Below are positions 1 to 6,009 of a DNA stretch of 6,019 nt, in pieces. Under the pieces are notes generated by a model. That model had not been told where the DNA came from. It searched no databases and worked only from the letters and a program-made list of their open reading frames with translations. Position numbers and translations under genes: made by a program. The stretch spans positions 1 through 6,019 of the forward strand of contig JAHFUH010000353.1 in assembly GCA_023265215.1 (NCBI GenBank). Reading direction: 5' to 3'. The stretch is from Acidobacteriota bacterium (lineage in GTDB: Bacteria; Acidobacteriota; UBA6911). The first letter of the stretch is position 1; each line of letters starts with the position of its first letter.

Positions 1-3
1 CCG

Positions 4-38
4 CTTGGAGTCTTGGAGAGCAACTCCAGGACTCCAAG
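4..38. repeat. 15-bp stem-loop at left window edge
   Basis: The arms at 4-18 and 24-38 pair over 15 bp, with a single G-T wobble (13 with 29) and a 5-nt loop at 19-23 (AGCAA). The left arm is itself a near-duplicate (CTTGGAG then TCTTGGAG). No T-run follows on the plus strand, and on the minus strand the window ends three bases further on, so a terminator cannot be confirmed. Its outer stem (TTGGAGT with ACTCCAA) matches that of the hairpin at 3729-3763, which suggests one dispersed palindrome family. It could serve as the 3' end of a transcript from a gene beyond the left edge. Confidence 0.6.
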
Positions 39-193
39 GCTCACAGACAAAATAAGCAAAACTATTGGGTTTTGGCTTTCTCTTTTGGAGAGGGAAGTCC
101 GCAGCCGGGAACGCTGCATACGGTCAGGGTGTGAACAAACCGGATTTTGTCCTCCCTGGATTTGGCTACAATACCATAAACCGGGCTACACGA

Positions 194-212
194 ACGCGGC
201 GAGACGCCGCGT
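194..212 (-). terminator. GC-rich hairpin just after the propeller gene stop
   Basis: Reading the minus strand, the TAG stop of the propeller gene (215-213) is followed directly by a 7-bp stem, ACGCGGC with GCCGCGT, with a 5-nt loop that can close by one more G-C pair. The position is right for a transcription terminator. The sequence after the stem (TCGTGTAGCC) lacks a real U-tract, so intrinsic termination would be weak. A second, mutually exclusive palindrome, AGACGC-C-GCGTCT at 202-214, overlaps the stop codon. The element may be a dispersed palindromic repeat rather than a dedicated terminator. Confidence 0.4.
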
Positions 213-1748
213 CTACCTCGATTTGGCAATGCGAAAGCAGGCCATTTCGGAAGCGTTCCGCACAATTAAGCGCCCATCCGCAATGGCAGGCATATTCCAT
301 GTTTTGCCCTCAATGGCCTGGAACCGGGCAACTTCCTCATATTTTTCCGGGCTTGCTTTGACAAGAGCCAACTCGCCGCTTTCGCTGATAATGACCAGGT
401 AACCGGAGGCCAGCAGAAGCTGTCCATAACCGTAGCGCCCGCCCTTCCATTTAAGATCGCCTGTAGAAGAGTCGATGCACGCGAGAATCGCCTCGTCGAA
501 ACCGTAGATAAATCCCTCATGCAGCACTGAACTGCCGAACTTGTTCTTCATGCGCGTATTCGCCCAGATTTTCTGCGTTTCAAAAGCTTCGCCCTTGCTT
601 GAAATTTCTATGAGCGCAGCGCCATACCCATAGCCAGCAGAAATGAAAAATCGATTGTCTGCCGTTACGATGGGCTGTGCAGCCCGGGCGTGATTATAAA
701 TCCATGGGAATTCCCAAATGATCGAGCCGTCATTTACTGCGAGGCCTAAAGCACGGTTCGCGCTTACAACGAGTATCTGCCTTTGGCCCAACAGTGTGAC
801 CAGCTGAGGAGAGATATAGGATTGTTTATCGTCGAGCGCTTTCCATATCAGATCGCCGGTTATCCGGTTATAAGCGATGACCGATTTTCCTTCCGGTCCT
901 CCAGGCAAAACAACGACCTTGTCATCGACGATCAGAGGCGAGGCAGCCATGCCCCATGGGAGGTTCTCAGCCTGGTTCTCCGAGAGAATATTGCGGGACC
1001 AAATACGTTTCCCGGATGCTGCATCGAGACACCGGAATTCGCCGGTGGCGCCGAGGGCGTAAATCCGCCCGTCATGCCAGACCGGCGTTGCGCGGGGACC
1101 GTTGCCGCCAAGGGTCTCCCGAAACTCCGCATCCCAGCCATGGATCCACTTTTCCCGGCCCGTGTCCAAATCGTAGGCTGCGACAACTTCCTTTTGCCTG
1201 CGCTGTTCAATAGTGAAGACTGTGCCGTCCGCCACTACGACGGAGGCGTATCCGCCTCCGACCGGCCTTTTCCAAAGCTGCGGAAGCCTGCCTGCCGGCC
1301 AGTTGGTCATGATCTTCATTTCGGCATAAATTCCGGTGCGCCCGGGGCCGCGGTACTCCGTCCAGTAAGGACTGCGTGCCTGCGGCTTCTCCGGCCCTGG
1401 TTCTGCGGGCGCTGCTTTGAATATTTCGGGCGGAATAGCAATCATCCGGCTTGCGTCAATCGAGTGTTCGGCCAGGCGGAGTTTTTCAATTTCCTCGTTA
1501 TGCCTTTTCCGATTTGTGAATCCAAAGTAGGGATGAGTTAATCCCCCATTAAGCTCAATGCGGAAATTCCAGAAGACAACCAGGTGCACAACGAAAAACA
1601 AAATTGCCGCTAGAGTGGCAGCCATCTTGTAAATCAATCGGCTATGTCTCATCCAGAGAAGCGCGAGCCCCAGCGGCGGAAGCAGGATAATGCAAAGCCA
1701 CACAACAATGCGGTTTGTGTACCAATTGCGATTCATAACCATAAGCAT
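213..1748 (-). CDS. Membrane-anchored PQQ-like beta-propeller (BamB-like repeat) protein
   Basis: This 511-residue protein begins with two hydrophobic segments, about residues 15-33 and 42-60. A charged linker (about 80-125, rich in E, K, A and P) leads to a propeller domain from about residue 128 that starts W-T-E-Y-R-G-P-G-R-T-G. Blade signatures of the PQQ-like type recur: AYDLDTGREKW (191-201), CLDAASGKRIW (240-250), AYNRITGDLIW (292-302), a GLAVNDGSIIW variant (335-345) and CIDSSTGDLKW (424-434). Such propellers in BamB and in quinoprotein-like proteins form ring-shaped binding surfaces. I see no dehydrogenase catalytic set, so an enzymatic role and PQQ binding are not supported. The domain is probably extracytoplasmic, held by the N-terminal helices. 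The start is uncertain: in-frame ATGs lie at 1748, 1742 and 1736, none with a clear Shine-Dalgarno, and the third gives the more natural MNRNWY. It is divergent from the exporter gene, and a hairpin follows its stop. Family call is firm, function unknown. Confidence 0.88.
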   Translation of the reverse strand: MLMVMNRNWYTNRIVVWLCIILLPPLGLALLWMRHSRLIYKMAATLAAILFFVVHLVVFWNFRIELNGGLTHPYFGFTNRKRHNEEIEKLRLAEHSIDASRMIAIPPEIFKAAPAEPGPEKPQARSPYWTEYRGPGRTGIYAEMKIMTNWPAGRLPQLWKRPVGGGYASVVVADGTVFTIEQRRQKEVVAAYDLDTGREKWIHGWDAEFRETLGGNGPRATPVWHDGRIYALGATGEFRCLDAASGKRIWSRNILSENQAENLPWGMAASPLIVDDKVVVLPGGPEGKSVIAYNRITGDLIWKALDDKQSYISPQLVTLLGQRQILVVSANRALGLAVNDGSIIWEFPWIYNHARAAQPIVTADNRFFISAGYGYGAALIEISSKGEAFETQKIWANTRMKNKFGSSVLHEGFIYGFDEAILACIDSSTGDLKWKGGRYGYGQLLLASGYLVIISESGELALVKASPEKYEEVARFQAIEGKTWNMPAIADGRLIVRNASEMACFRIAKSR

Positions 1749-1764
1749 TTGTTTAGGGCCAAAG

Positions 1765-1938
1765 ATCTTCGGTATCGGGGTCGGCTTTTCAATGCATCCG
1801 ACTCCGGCCTCATGGTCGTGAGGATATTACTATAATCAAAATTGACTGAATGTAATATTTCAAATTGTGCCAAATATCGTTTTCAAGAATCGTTTGGTTG
1901 GCATCGATCTGCTAAAAGCCGACCCCGACTCCGAAGAT
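1765..1938. repeat. Inverted repeat, 25-nt arms, 23/25 match
   Basis: The arm at 1765-1789 starts ATCTTCGG and ends GGTCGGCTTTT. The arm at 1914-1938 is its reverse complement except for two adjacent positions, and 124 nt lie between them. Each arm shows a roughly hexameric phase: NCCGAC units, or their complement. The arms could be two opposed copies of a degenerate hexamer repeat, the ends of a small non-autonomous element, or paired regulator sites. The similarity does not clearly extend beyond or inside the arms, and I see no target-site duplication. The arms lie 16 nt from the propeller start and about 150 nt from the exporter start. Confidence 0.6.
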
Positions 1939-2076
1939 TGCGCAATAAAATGCTCGCAAATAAAACACGATCGATGGCACAATGGGTCCGCATTCACCGA
2001 AATCCGCTTAATAACGACTGAATCGGATGCCTTGTCATTCGGCAGAGCTATTCCGTGCCTAAACCTGACTGGCATC

Positions 2077-2081
2077 AGGAG
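2077..2081 (+). promoter_or_regulatory. Shine-Dalgarno of the exporter gene
   Basis: AGGAG stands 10 nt before the ATG at 2092. This is slightly long but acceptable spacing, and it fixes the start of the exporter gene. Confidence 0.7.
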
Positions 2082-2091
2082 AAACTGAAAA

Positions 2092-3717
2092 ATGGCAACA
2101 GCGCAGCAGCAAATGGCCCAACCGGCCGGCACGGAAAAGAAGACCGGTTTGATGCTGGTTACTATTTTCCTGACTTATTTTGTATTCGGCTACTTTCTCC
2201 AGATCCTGCTTGCCGCGACACCTAGAATAGCCGCCCATCTGAATGGAATGCATATTTTTTCCTGGGGCATTTCGATTCCCAATCTTGGATTGGCTTTTTC
2301 AATGCTCATGGTCGGCAAACTTTCCGACATGTACGGCCGGCGCGCATTGCTGCTGCTGTGCCTGGTTGTCTGTCTCGCGGGCACAATCTGGAGCGCCCTC
2401 AGTTCCACATTTGTCATGCTGATAATCGCCCGCACTTTTCTTTGCATAGGCCAGGGAGGGCTGGCGCCGCTTTGTTTCTCGCTGTTGGGGGATATGTACG
2501 AGCCGGTGCAACGCAGCAAATGGGTTGGCCTTCTCAATATACCCGCCGGAGCCTTGGCTATGGTAGGCGCCCCTTTGGGTGGATGGTTTGTGGATAATCT
2601 CAGCTGGCGCTATATCTTTTGGTGCGGAGCACCGCTATTGGTTTTATGTCTGATTATGGCGCTGTTCGGCTTGCCTAAACAGGCTCAGCGCGCAACGTCA
2701 AAGATCGACAGCAGAGGTGCCTTATTGGCCGCGGCAGCTTCATCGACATTGATTCTTGCATTTTCCCTGGCCGGAACGATCTATCCCTGGGGTTCCGTGC
2801 AGGTGATCGGATTGCTGGCGGCGTCGGTGATTTTATGGGCGCTTTTCATAAAAGCTGAATCCCGTGCGGATGAACCCATTCTGGATCTTGAAGTGCTCAA
2901 GAATCGGACATTCCTTACCATTATATCCGCATCCATATTATCCTGTTTCGGAATGATAGGAATGATGACCTATTACCCGCTCATGATACAGGGAGTCCAG
3001 GGCGTAAGTGCCACAAAATCGGGATGGATAATTTCCCTCGGAAATGTATTGATGTTTTTCTTCGGCGTTCCCGCCGGCTTTATTCTTGCCCGCACAAAAC
3101 GCTACAAATGGATGTTTATTGTGGGTTATGGAATCACGGTGTTGGTTATGTTCGCACTGATTTTCTTCAATTCCTCAACTCGTCTCATTTGGGGATTCCT
3201 GGCAATAACCTTTGCCGGAATGGGAATGGGCGCTATTCCAACTTTGAACACGCTCGTTGCTCAGTATGCCGTTCCTAAAAGGTTGCTGGGTGTAGCTACG
3301 GCTGCTTTATATTTTAGCGTGATGTTGGGGCAAGCCATTGCACCTGCAATTCTCGGCTCAGCCATGAACATAAAATACAACAGCACCCTGAAAACATCGC
3401 TCCCGGCACAAGTTTACAATTCTGCCGACCAGGCGAAAATAACTTCCCCCGATAATGCCCGCGTGCTTCTATTGGAAACGGAAAGGGAATCGCTTCGGGC
3501 GACTATTGGCAAAACGGGCGGCAATGTCCAGGAAATGCTCGATCAGACAATTTTGGCCATTCGCCTCTCCCTGGAATCCGGCTTGCGCGTTATATACATT
3601 ATTGGCGCCATCGCCATGCTGCTGACTTTTCTGATCATATGCACCATTCCGGAAATTTCCATGGATGCGGTAGTGGAGGACAAAAAAGAAGTCGAGTTAT
3701 CGCAGGTAAAGGGGTGA
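2092..3717 (+). CDS. MFS transporter, DHA2 (EmrB/QacA-like) drug:H+ antiporter family
   Basis: The 541-residue protein is almost entirely hydrophobic helices and fits the roughly 500-residue, 14-helix DHA2 family of proton-driven exporters in the cytoplasmic membrane. Motif A is intact after helix 2 (GKLSDMYGRR, residues 75-84). The helix 5 antiporter-type motif reads AGALAMVGAPLGG (152-164) and runs into the typical W-F-V-D-N-L-S-W-R-Y-I-F-W segment. A long hydrophilic stretch (about 427-490) precedes the last helix (about 498-519), as is common in this family. The tail is short and charged. In helix 1, where many DHA2 proteins have L-D-x-T, this one has L-Q-I-L (36-39), so the usual acidic residue is absent. 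The gene stands alone on its strand, with AGGAG at 2077-2081 and a stem-loop 11 nt after the stop. No adjacent regulator, membrane-fusion protein or outer-membrane channel is seen. Substrate cannot be read from sequence; export of a drug-like or lipophilic compound is the family inference. Confidence 0.92.
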   Translation: MATAQQQMAQPAGTEKKTGLMLVTIFLTYFVFGYFLQILLAATPRIAAHLNGMHIFSWGISIPNLGLAFSMLMVGKLSDMYGRRALLLLCLVVCLAGTIWSALSSTFVMLIIARTFLCIGQGGLAPLCFSLLGDMYEPVQRSKWVGLLNIPAGALAMVGAPLGGWFVDNLSWRYIFWCGAPLLVLCLIMALFGLPKQAQRATSKIDSRGALLAAAASSTLILAFSLAGTIYPWGSVQVIGLLAASVILWALFIKAESRADEPILDLEVLKNRTFLTIISASILSCFGMIGMMTYYPLMIQGVQGVSATKSGWIISLGNVLMFFFGVPAGFILARTKRYKWMFIVGYGITVLVMFALIFFNSSTRLIWGFLAITFAGMGMGAIPTLNTLVAQYAVPKRLLGVATAALYFSVMLGQAIAPAILGSAMNIKYNSTLKTSLPAQVYNSADQAKITSPDNARVLLLETERESLRATIGKTGGNVQEMLDQTILAIRLSLESGLRVIYIIGAIAMLLTFLIICTIPEISMDAVVEDKKEVELSQVKG

Positions 3718-3728
3718 GAGTGAATGTC

Positions 3729-3763
3729 TTTGGAGTGCGGCAGTTCCGCAGCCGCATTCCAAA
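3729..3763. terminator. Bidirectional stem-loop terminator between convergent genes
   Basis: The arms TTTGGAGTGCGGC (3729-3741) and GCCGCATTCCAAA (3751-3763) pair over 13 bp with one wobble around a 9-nt loop. The hairpin lies 11 nt past the exporter stop and 5 nt past the biotin carrier stop on the other strand, almost filling the 51-nt gap. On the plus strand an A/T-rich stretch ending in ATATTTT follows. On the minus strand the trailing U-tract is poor, though TTTTATTT precedes the stem. The location strongly suggests termination of both transcripts. The TTTGGAGTGCGG core looks like a palindrome recurring in Acidobacteriota and Verrucomicrobiota intergenic DNA, from memory only. Confidence 0.7.
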
Positions 3764-3768
3764 TAAAA

Positions 3769-4134
3769 TTATATTTTGCGCGGGATACGGCGGCTTCCAT
3801 TAACGATCATTGTGGCAGACTCGATCTCGATCAGCACCAGCCCTTTCGTTACCTTTTCTCCCGCCGAGACATAAATGGCGTTGACGATGCCATCCATCGG
3901 GGCGATGATCCGGTTGAGCATCTTCATGGCCTCGACGATCATCAGTGTGTCGCCCTGCTTGACAGTCTCTCCAACCTTGGTGACAATTTCGGTCACGGTG
4001 CCGGGAATCACTGCTTTGATGGTCCCTGGATCCTGTCTTTCATAAGGCTTTCGCAGTTTGAACTTCCTGGTTACATGCGTTTCGAAAATGCCGTTTTCAA
4101 GTGCAATTCGGCTGAACTGTTTATGTTCGCTCAC
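3769..4134 (-). CDS. Biotin carboxyl carrier protein (biotinyl-domain subunit of an acyl-CoA carboxylase/decarboxylase)
   Basis: The 121-residue protein ends in a biotinyl domain, about residues 37-105. The canonical biotinylation motif E-A-M-K-M is at 68-72, making Lys71 the predicted biotin site. The flanking hammerhead features are present: IPGTV (43-47), VGETVKQGD (54-62), APMDGIV (78-84) and GEKVTKG (92-98). The N-terminal 36 residues, including T-R-K-F-K-L-R-K-P (22-30), resemble the short lead-in of stand-alone carriers. There is no Ala/Pro-rich linker of the AccB type. A basic 16-residue tail (106-121) follows the last strand. The start is GTG, chosen because a strong GGAAGGAG (4149-4142) sits 7 nt upstream and overlaps the stop of the preceding gene. 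It carries carboxybiotin to the carboxyltransferase encoded just upstream in the same transcript and would need biotin ligase (BirA) for activation. AccB of fatty acid synthesis is less likely given the PccB-type partner. Confidence 0.93.
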   Translation of the reverse strand: MSEHKQFSRIALENGIFETHVTRKFKLRKPYERQDPGTIKAVIPGTVTEIVTKVGETVKQGDTLMIVEAMKMLNRIIAPMDGIVNAIYVSAGEKVTKGLVLIEIESATMIVNGSRRIPRKI

Positions 4135-4141
4135 CGAGACT

Positions 4142-4149
4142 CTCCTTCC
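4142..4149 (-). promoter_or_regulatory. Shine-Dalgarno of the biotin carrier gene, overlapping the upstream stop
   Basis: On the minus strand GGAAGGAG lies 7 nt before the GTG start at 4134, and its first base is the last base of the TAG stop of the carboxyltransferase gene (4151-4149). This arrangement supports the GTG start and suggests translational coupling of the two subunits. Confidence 0.75.
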
Positions 4150-5693
4150 TAAAACGGCGGAATGCCGTGTTTCCTCGCCGGACGGATTTCTTCCTTGTTG
4201 CGCGTCAGCTTCAGGGCATGGACGACGTAGGCGCGGGTTTCTTCCGGAGAGATTACCGCGTCGACGTAGCCGCTGGAAGCGGCGACGTACGGGTTTGCGA
4301 ACTTATCGGAGTATTCCTTGACTTTGGTTTTGCGCGTCTCTTCCGGATGCTTCGACGCCGCGATTTCGCTGCGAAAAATGATGTTGGCTGCGCCTTCCGG
4401 CCCCATGACGGCAATTTCGGCAGTGGGCCATGCGAAAACGAAGTCGGCGCCCAGGTGGTGGGAGCACATGGCGATGTAACCGCCGCCGTAAGCCTTGCGC
4501 AGAATCACTGTGATCTTCGGGACTGTTGCCTCGCTGTACGCGTACAGCACTTTTGCGCCGTGGCGAATGACTCCACCGTGTTCCTGATCGGATCCCGGCA
4601 GATAGCCCGGAATATCGACGAGGGTGAGGAGCGGAATATTGAAAGCGTCACAGAAGCGGACAAATCGGGCGATCTTGTCTGAGGCGTCGATGTCCAGCAC
4701 GCCGGCCAGCACCAGCGCCTGGTTTCCAATAATGCCGACGGTTTCGCCGTCAATGCGGCTGAAACCTATAATCGCATTCGCCGCGAACCGCTCCTGAATT
4801 TCGAAGAAATCGGAGTTGTCGACCACGGCTCGAACAATATCTCGCATGTCGAACGGGATCTTGGAGTCCTTTGGGATCAAGTTCTCGATCAGGTAGGTTG
4901 GCCTGGGCTGCATCTTTTCAATAGGCACGGGCTTGTGCCGGTTGCTGTCGGGCAGAAAACTGATCAACGTGCGAATTTGCTGAAAGCATTCCTGCTCGCT
5001 TTTGGCAAAAAAATGGGCATTGCCGGCTATTTCCACCTGCACGCGGGCGCCGCCGAGCTCTTCCATCGAGATTTCCTCCCCCAGCACCGTTTTTACGACT
5101 TCGGGCCCGGTGATGAACATTTTGGAAATCTGATCGACGACAAAAACAAAGTCTGTCAGGGCAGGGGAGTAAACAGCGCCGCCGGCGCATGGCCCGAGAA
5201 TGACGGAAATCTGCGGAACGATGCCGGAAGCCAGGGTGTTGTGATAGAAAATTTCGCCATAGCCGGCCAGTGAGTTTACGCCTTCCTGAATGCGCGCGCC
5301 CCCGGAGTCGTTTATACCAATGACGGGAATACCCATCTTGACTGCGTGATCCAGAATCTTGGTGATCTTGCGCGCGTGCATCAATCCGAGCGAACCGCCG
5401 GCCACGGTGAAGTCCTGTGCATAGATGCAGACCGGGCGGCCGGCGATGGCGCCGGAACCGGTAATCACGCCATCGGCGGCAAGCTCCTTTTCGTGCATGC
5501 CGAAATCTTTGCAATTGTGTTCGACAAACAGATCATATTCGTGGAAGGAGCCTTCATCGAGCAACGCAGCAATCCGCTCGCGTGCCGTCATCTTGCCTAC
5601 AGCCTTTTGCTTGAGGATGGCCTTGTCGCCGCCCCCTTTTGAAATCGTTGATTTCTTGGAGAAGAAATCAACGAGCCGCTGCATAAAAGTCAT
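4149..5693 (-). CDS. Acyl-CoA carboxyltransferase subunit (PccB/MmdA type; propionyl-CoA carboxylase beta or methylmalonyl-CoA decarboxylase alpha)
   Basis: With the ATG at 5693 the protein has 514 residues, the usual length for this family. It has the two crotonase-fold halves of biotin-dependent carboxyltransferases. The N-terminal half has GKMTARER (33-40), INDSGGARIQEG (127-138) and the oxyanion loop GPCAGGAVYSP (167-177). The C-terminal half has NQALVLAGVLD (324-334), PGYLPGSDQEHGG (362-374), the second oxyanion loop RKAYGGGYI (399-407) and AWPTAEIAVMGPEGAANI (421-438). It transfers CO2 between carboxybiotin and the alpha carbon of a short acyl-CoA, as a multimer with biotinylated subunits in the cytoplasm. 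Residue 407, next to the second oxyanion loop, is Ile where propionyl-CoA-specific PccB proteins have Asp; MmdA-type proteins as I recall them also have Ile there. Start alternatives are TTG 5705, GTG 5702 and ATG 5684; I chose 5693 because GGTGG precedes it by 6 nt. It is first gene of a pair with the biotin carrier, and no biotin carboxylase gene is nearby. Family is certain, substrate is not. Confidence 0.93.
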   Translation of the reverse strand: MTFMQRLVDFFSKKSTISKGGGDKAILKQKAVGKMTARERIAALLDEGSFHEYDLFVEHNCKDFGMHEKELAADGVITGSGAIAGRPVCIYAQDFTVAGGSLGLMHARKITKILDHAVKMGIPVIGINDSGGARIQEGVNSLAGYGEIFYHNTLASGIVPQISVILGPCAGGAVYSPALTDFVFVVDQISKMFITGPEVVKTVLGEEISMEELGGARVQVEIAGNAHFFAKSEQECFQQIRTLISFLPDSNRHKPVPIEKMQPRPTYLIENLIPKDSKIPFDMRDIVRAVVDNSDFFEIQERFAANAIIGFSRIDGETVGIIGNQALVLAGVLDIDASDKIARFVRFCDAFNIPLLTLVDIPGYLPGSDQEHGGVIRHGAKVLYAYSEATVPKITVILRKAYGGGYIAMCSHHLGADFVFAWPTAEIAVMGPEGAANIIFRSEIAASKHPEETRKTKVKEYSDKFANPYVAASSGYVDAVISPEETRAYVVHALKLTRNKEEIRPARKHGIPPF

Positions 5694-5863
5694 AATTGCC
5701 ACCAATCAATCGGCTGTGAAACGTCCAAGTCTAGCAGAAAAAGGCCGGATAAGATCTCCTAATTTTACAGTTGTTCGACGAGAATTGCCCCTTTTGGCGC
5801 GCATCAATTCATCTAAATGTAACGTTAATAAGGAATTGCTGTTGATTAGGCTGGAATTTGAAC

Positions 5864-5881
5864 CACAAAGATCACAAAGAC
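5864..5881. repeat. Tandem CACAAAGAT/CACAAAGAC repeat
   Basis: Two adjacent 9-nt units, CACAAAGAT (5864-5872) and CACAAAGAC (5873-5881), differ only in the last base. AACCACAAAG-type repeats like this occur in the intergenic DNA of many soil and sediment bacteria (recall, not searched). With only two units, chance cannot be ruled out, but it abuts two further palindromes. Confidence 0.5.
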
Positions 5882-5901
5882 CTCCTAATCGACCACGCCT
5901 A

Positions 5902-5946
5902 GCCCGGATTATTCATGAAGCTTCTACTGCGGCGGCGGATCCGGGC
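5902..5946. repeat. 8-bp inverted repeat GCCCGGAT/ATCCGGGC
   Basis: GCCCGGAT (5902-5909) and ATCCGGGC (5939-5946) are exact reverse complements 29 nt apart. The direct repeat CTACTGCG occurs at 5924-5931 inside the unit and again at 5951-5958 just outside. The composition looks like an extragenic dispersed repeat. No coding frame crosses it convincingly. Confidence 0.5.
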
Positions 5947-5970
5947 ATGTCTACTGCGTTGCGCTCGGTC

Positions 5971-6009
5971 GGATTCCTCGACGTACTGTCGAGTACGCCT
6001 GCGGAATCC
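5971..6009. repeat. Imperfect palindrome at right window edge, probably truncated by the edge
   Basis: The outer arms GGATTCC (5971-5977) and GGAATCC (6003-6009) are exact complements. The inner arms CGTACT (5982-5987) and AGTACG (5992-5997) close on a 4-nt loop (GTCG). Unpaired bases separate the two stems. Flanks rich in GCG/CTCG on both sides (5956-5970 and 6010-6019) suggest the pairing continues outward, but the window ends. This has the look of a REP-like or small non-autonomous palindromic element. Confidence 0.6.

Larger units (their letters stand above)
1749..2091. other. Divergent intergenic region between propeller and exporter genes
   Basis: This 343-nt gap must hold the promoters of both flanking genes. 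It contains the inverted repeat with arms at 1765-1789 and 1914-1938, an AT-rich core (about 1824-1866) with a consensus-like TATAAT at 1831-1836 but no matching -35, and an inverted pair ATATTAC/GTAATAT at 1824-1830 and 1852-1858. A perfect 10-bp palindrome, ATTGCGCAAT, lies at 1937-1946. A weak sigma70-like pair for the exporter, TTGCGC at 1938-1943 and TAAAAC at 1961-1966 with 17-nt spacing, overlaps that palindrome. A GTG-initiated plus-strand frame at 1867-2088 has no ribosome site and no recognisable family, so I do not call it a gene. Confidence 0.5.

Noticed and set aside
62..265. Short minus-strand frame overlapping the end of the propeller gene
   Set aside because: It starts inside the propeller gene in another frame, runs through the 194-212 hairpin and has no ribosome site or domain.
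783..1541. Long plus-strand open frame opposite the propeller gene (252 codons)
   Set aside because: It is antisense to a well-supported gene, its translation is rich in Pro, Arg and Cys with no recognisable domain, and no ribosome site is evident.
1824..1866. TATAAT and TTGACT motifs as a clear sigma70 promoter
   Set aside because: The TATAAT at 1831-1836 precedes the TTGACT at 1842-1847, so they are in the wrong order, and neither has a proper partner at 16-18 nt on its own strand.
1765..1938. Calling the inverted repeat a definite transposable element
   Set aside because: There is no transposase, no target-site duplication that I can see, and the similarity stops at the arms; kept as a repeat only.
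1867..2088. GTG-initiated plus-strand frame in the divergent intergenic region
   Set aside because: It has no Shine-Dalgarno, spans one arm of the inverted repeat and the presumed exporter promoter, and has no recognisable protein features.
3724..4152. Plus-strand open frame across the convergent terminator and opposite the biotin carrier
   Set aside because: It begins inside the terminator hairpin, lacks a ribosome site and lies opposite a canonical biotinyl domain.
4167..4682. Plus-strand open frame opposite the carboxyltransferase gene
   Set aside because: It is the antisense shadow of a highly conserved enzyme; its translation has no family features.
2092..5693. Exporter and biotin enzyme as one functional system
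   Set aside because: They are convergent with a strong terminator between them, and the families have no known functional link.
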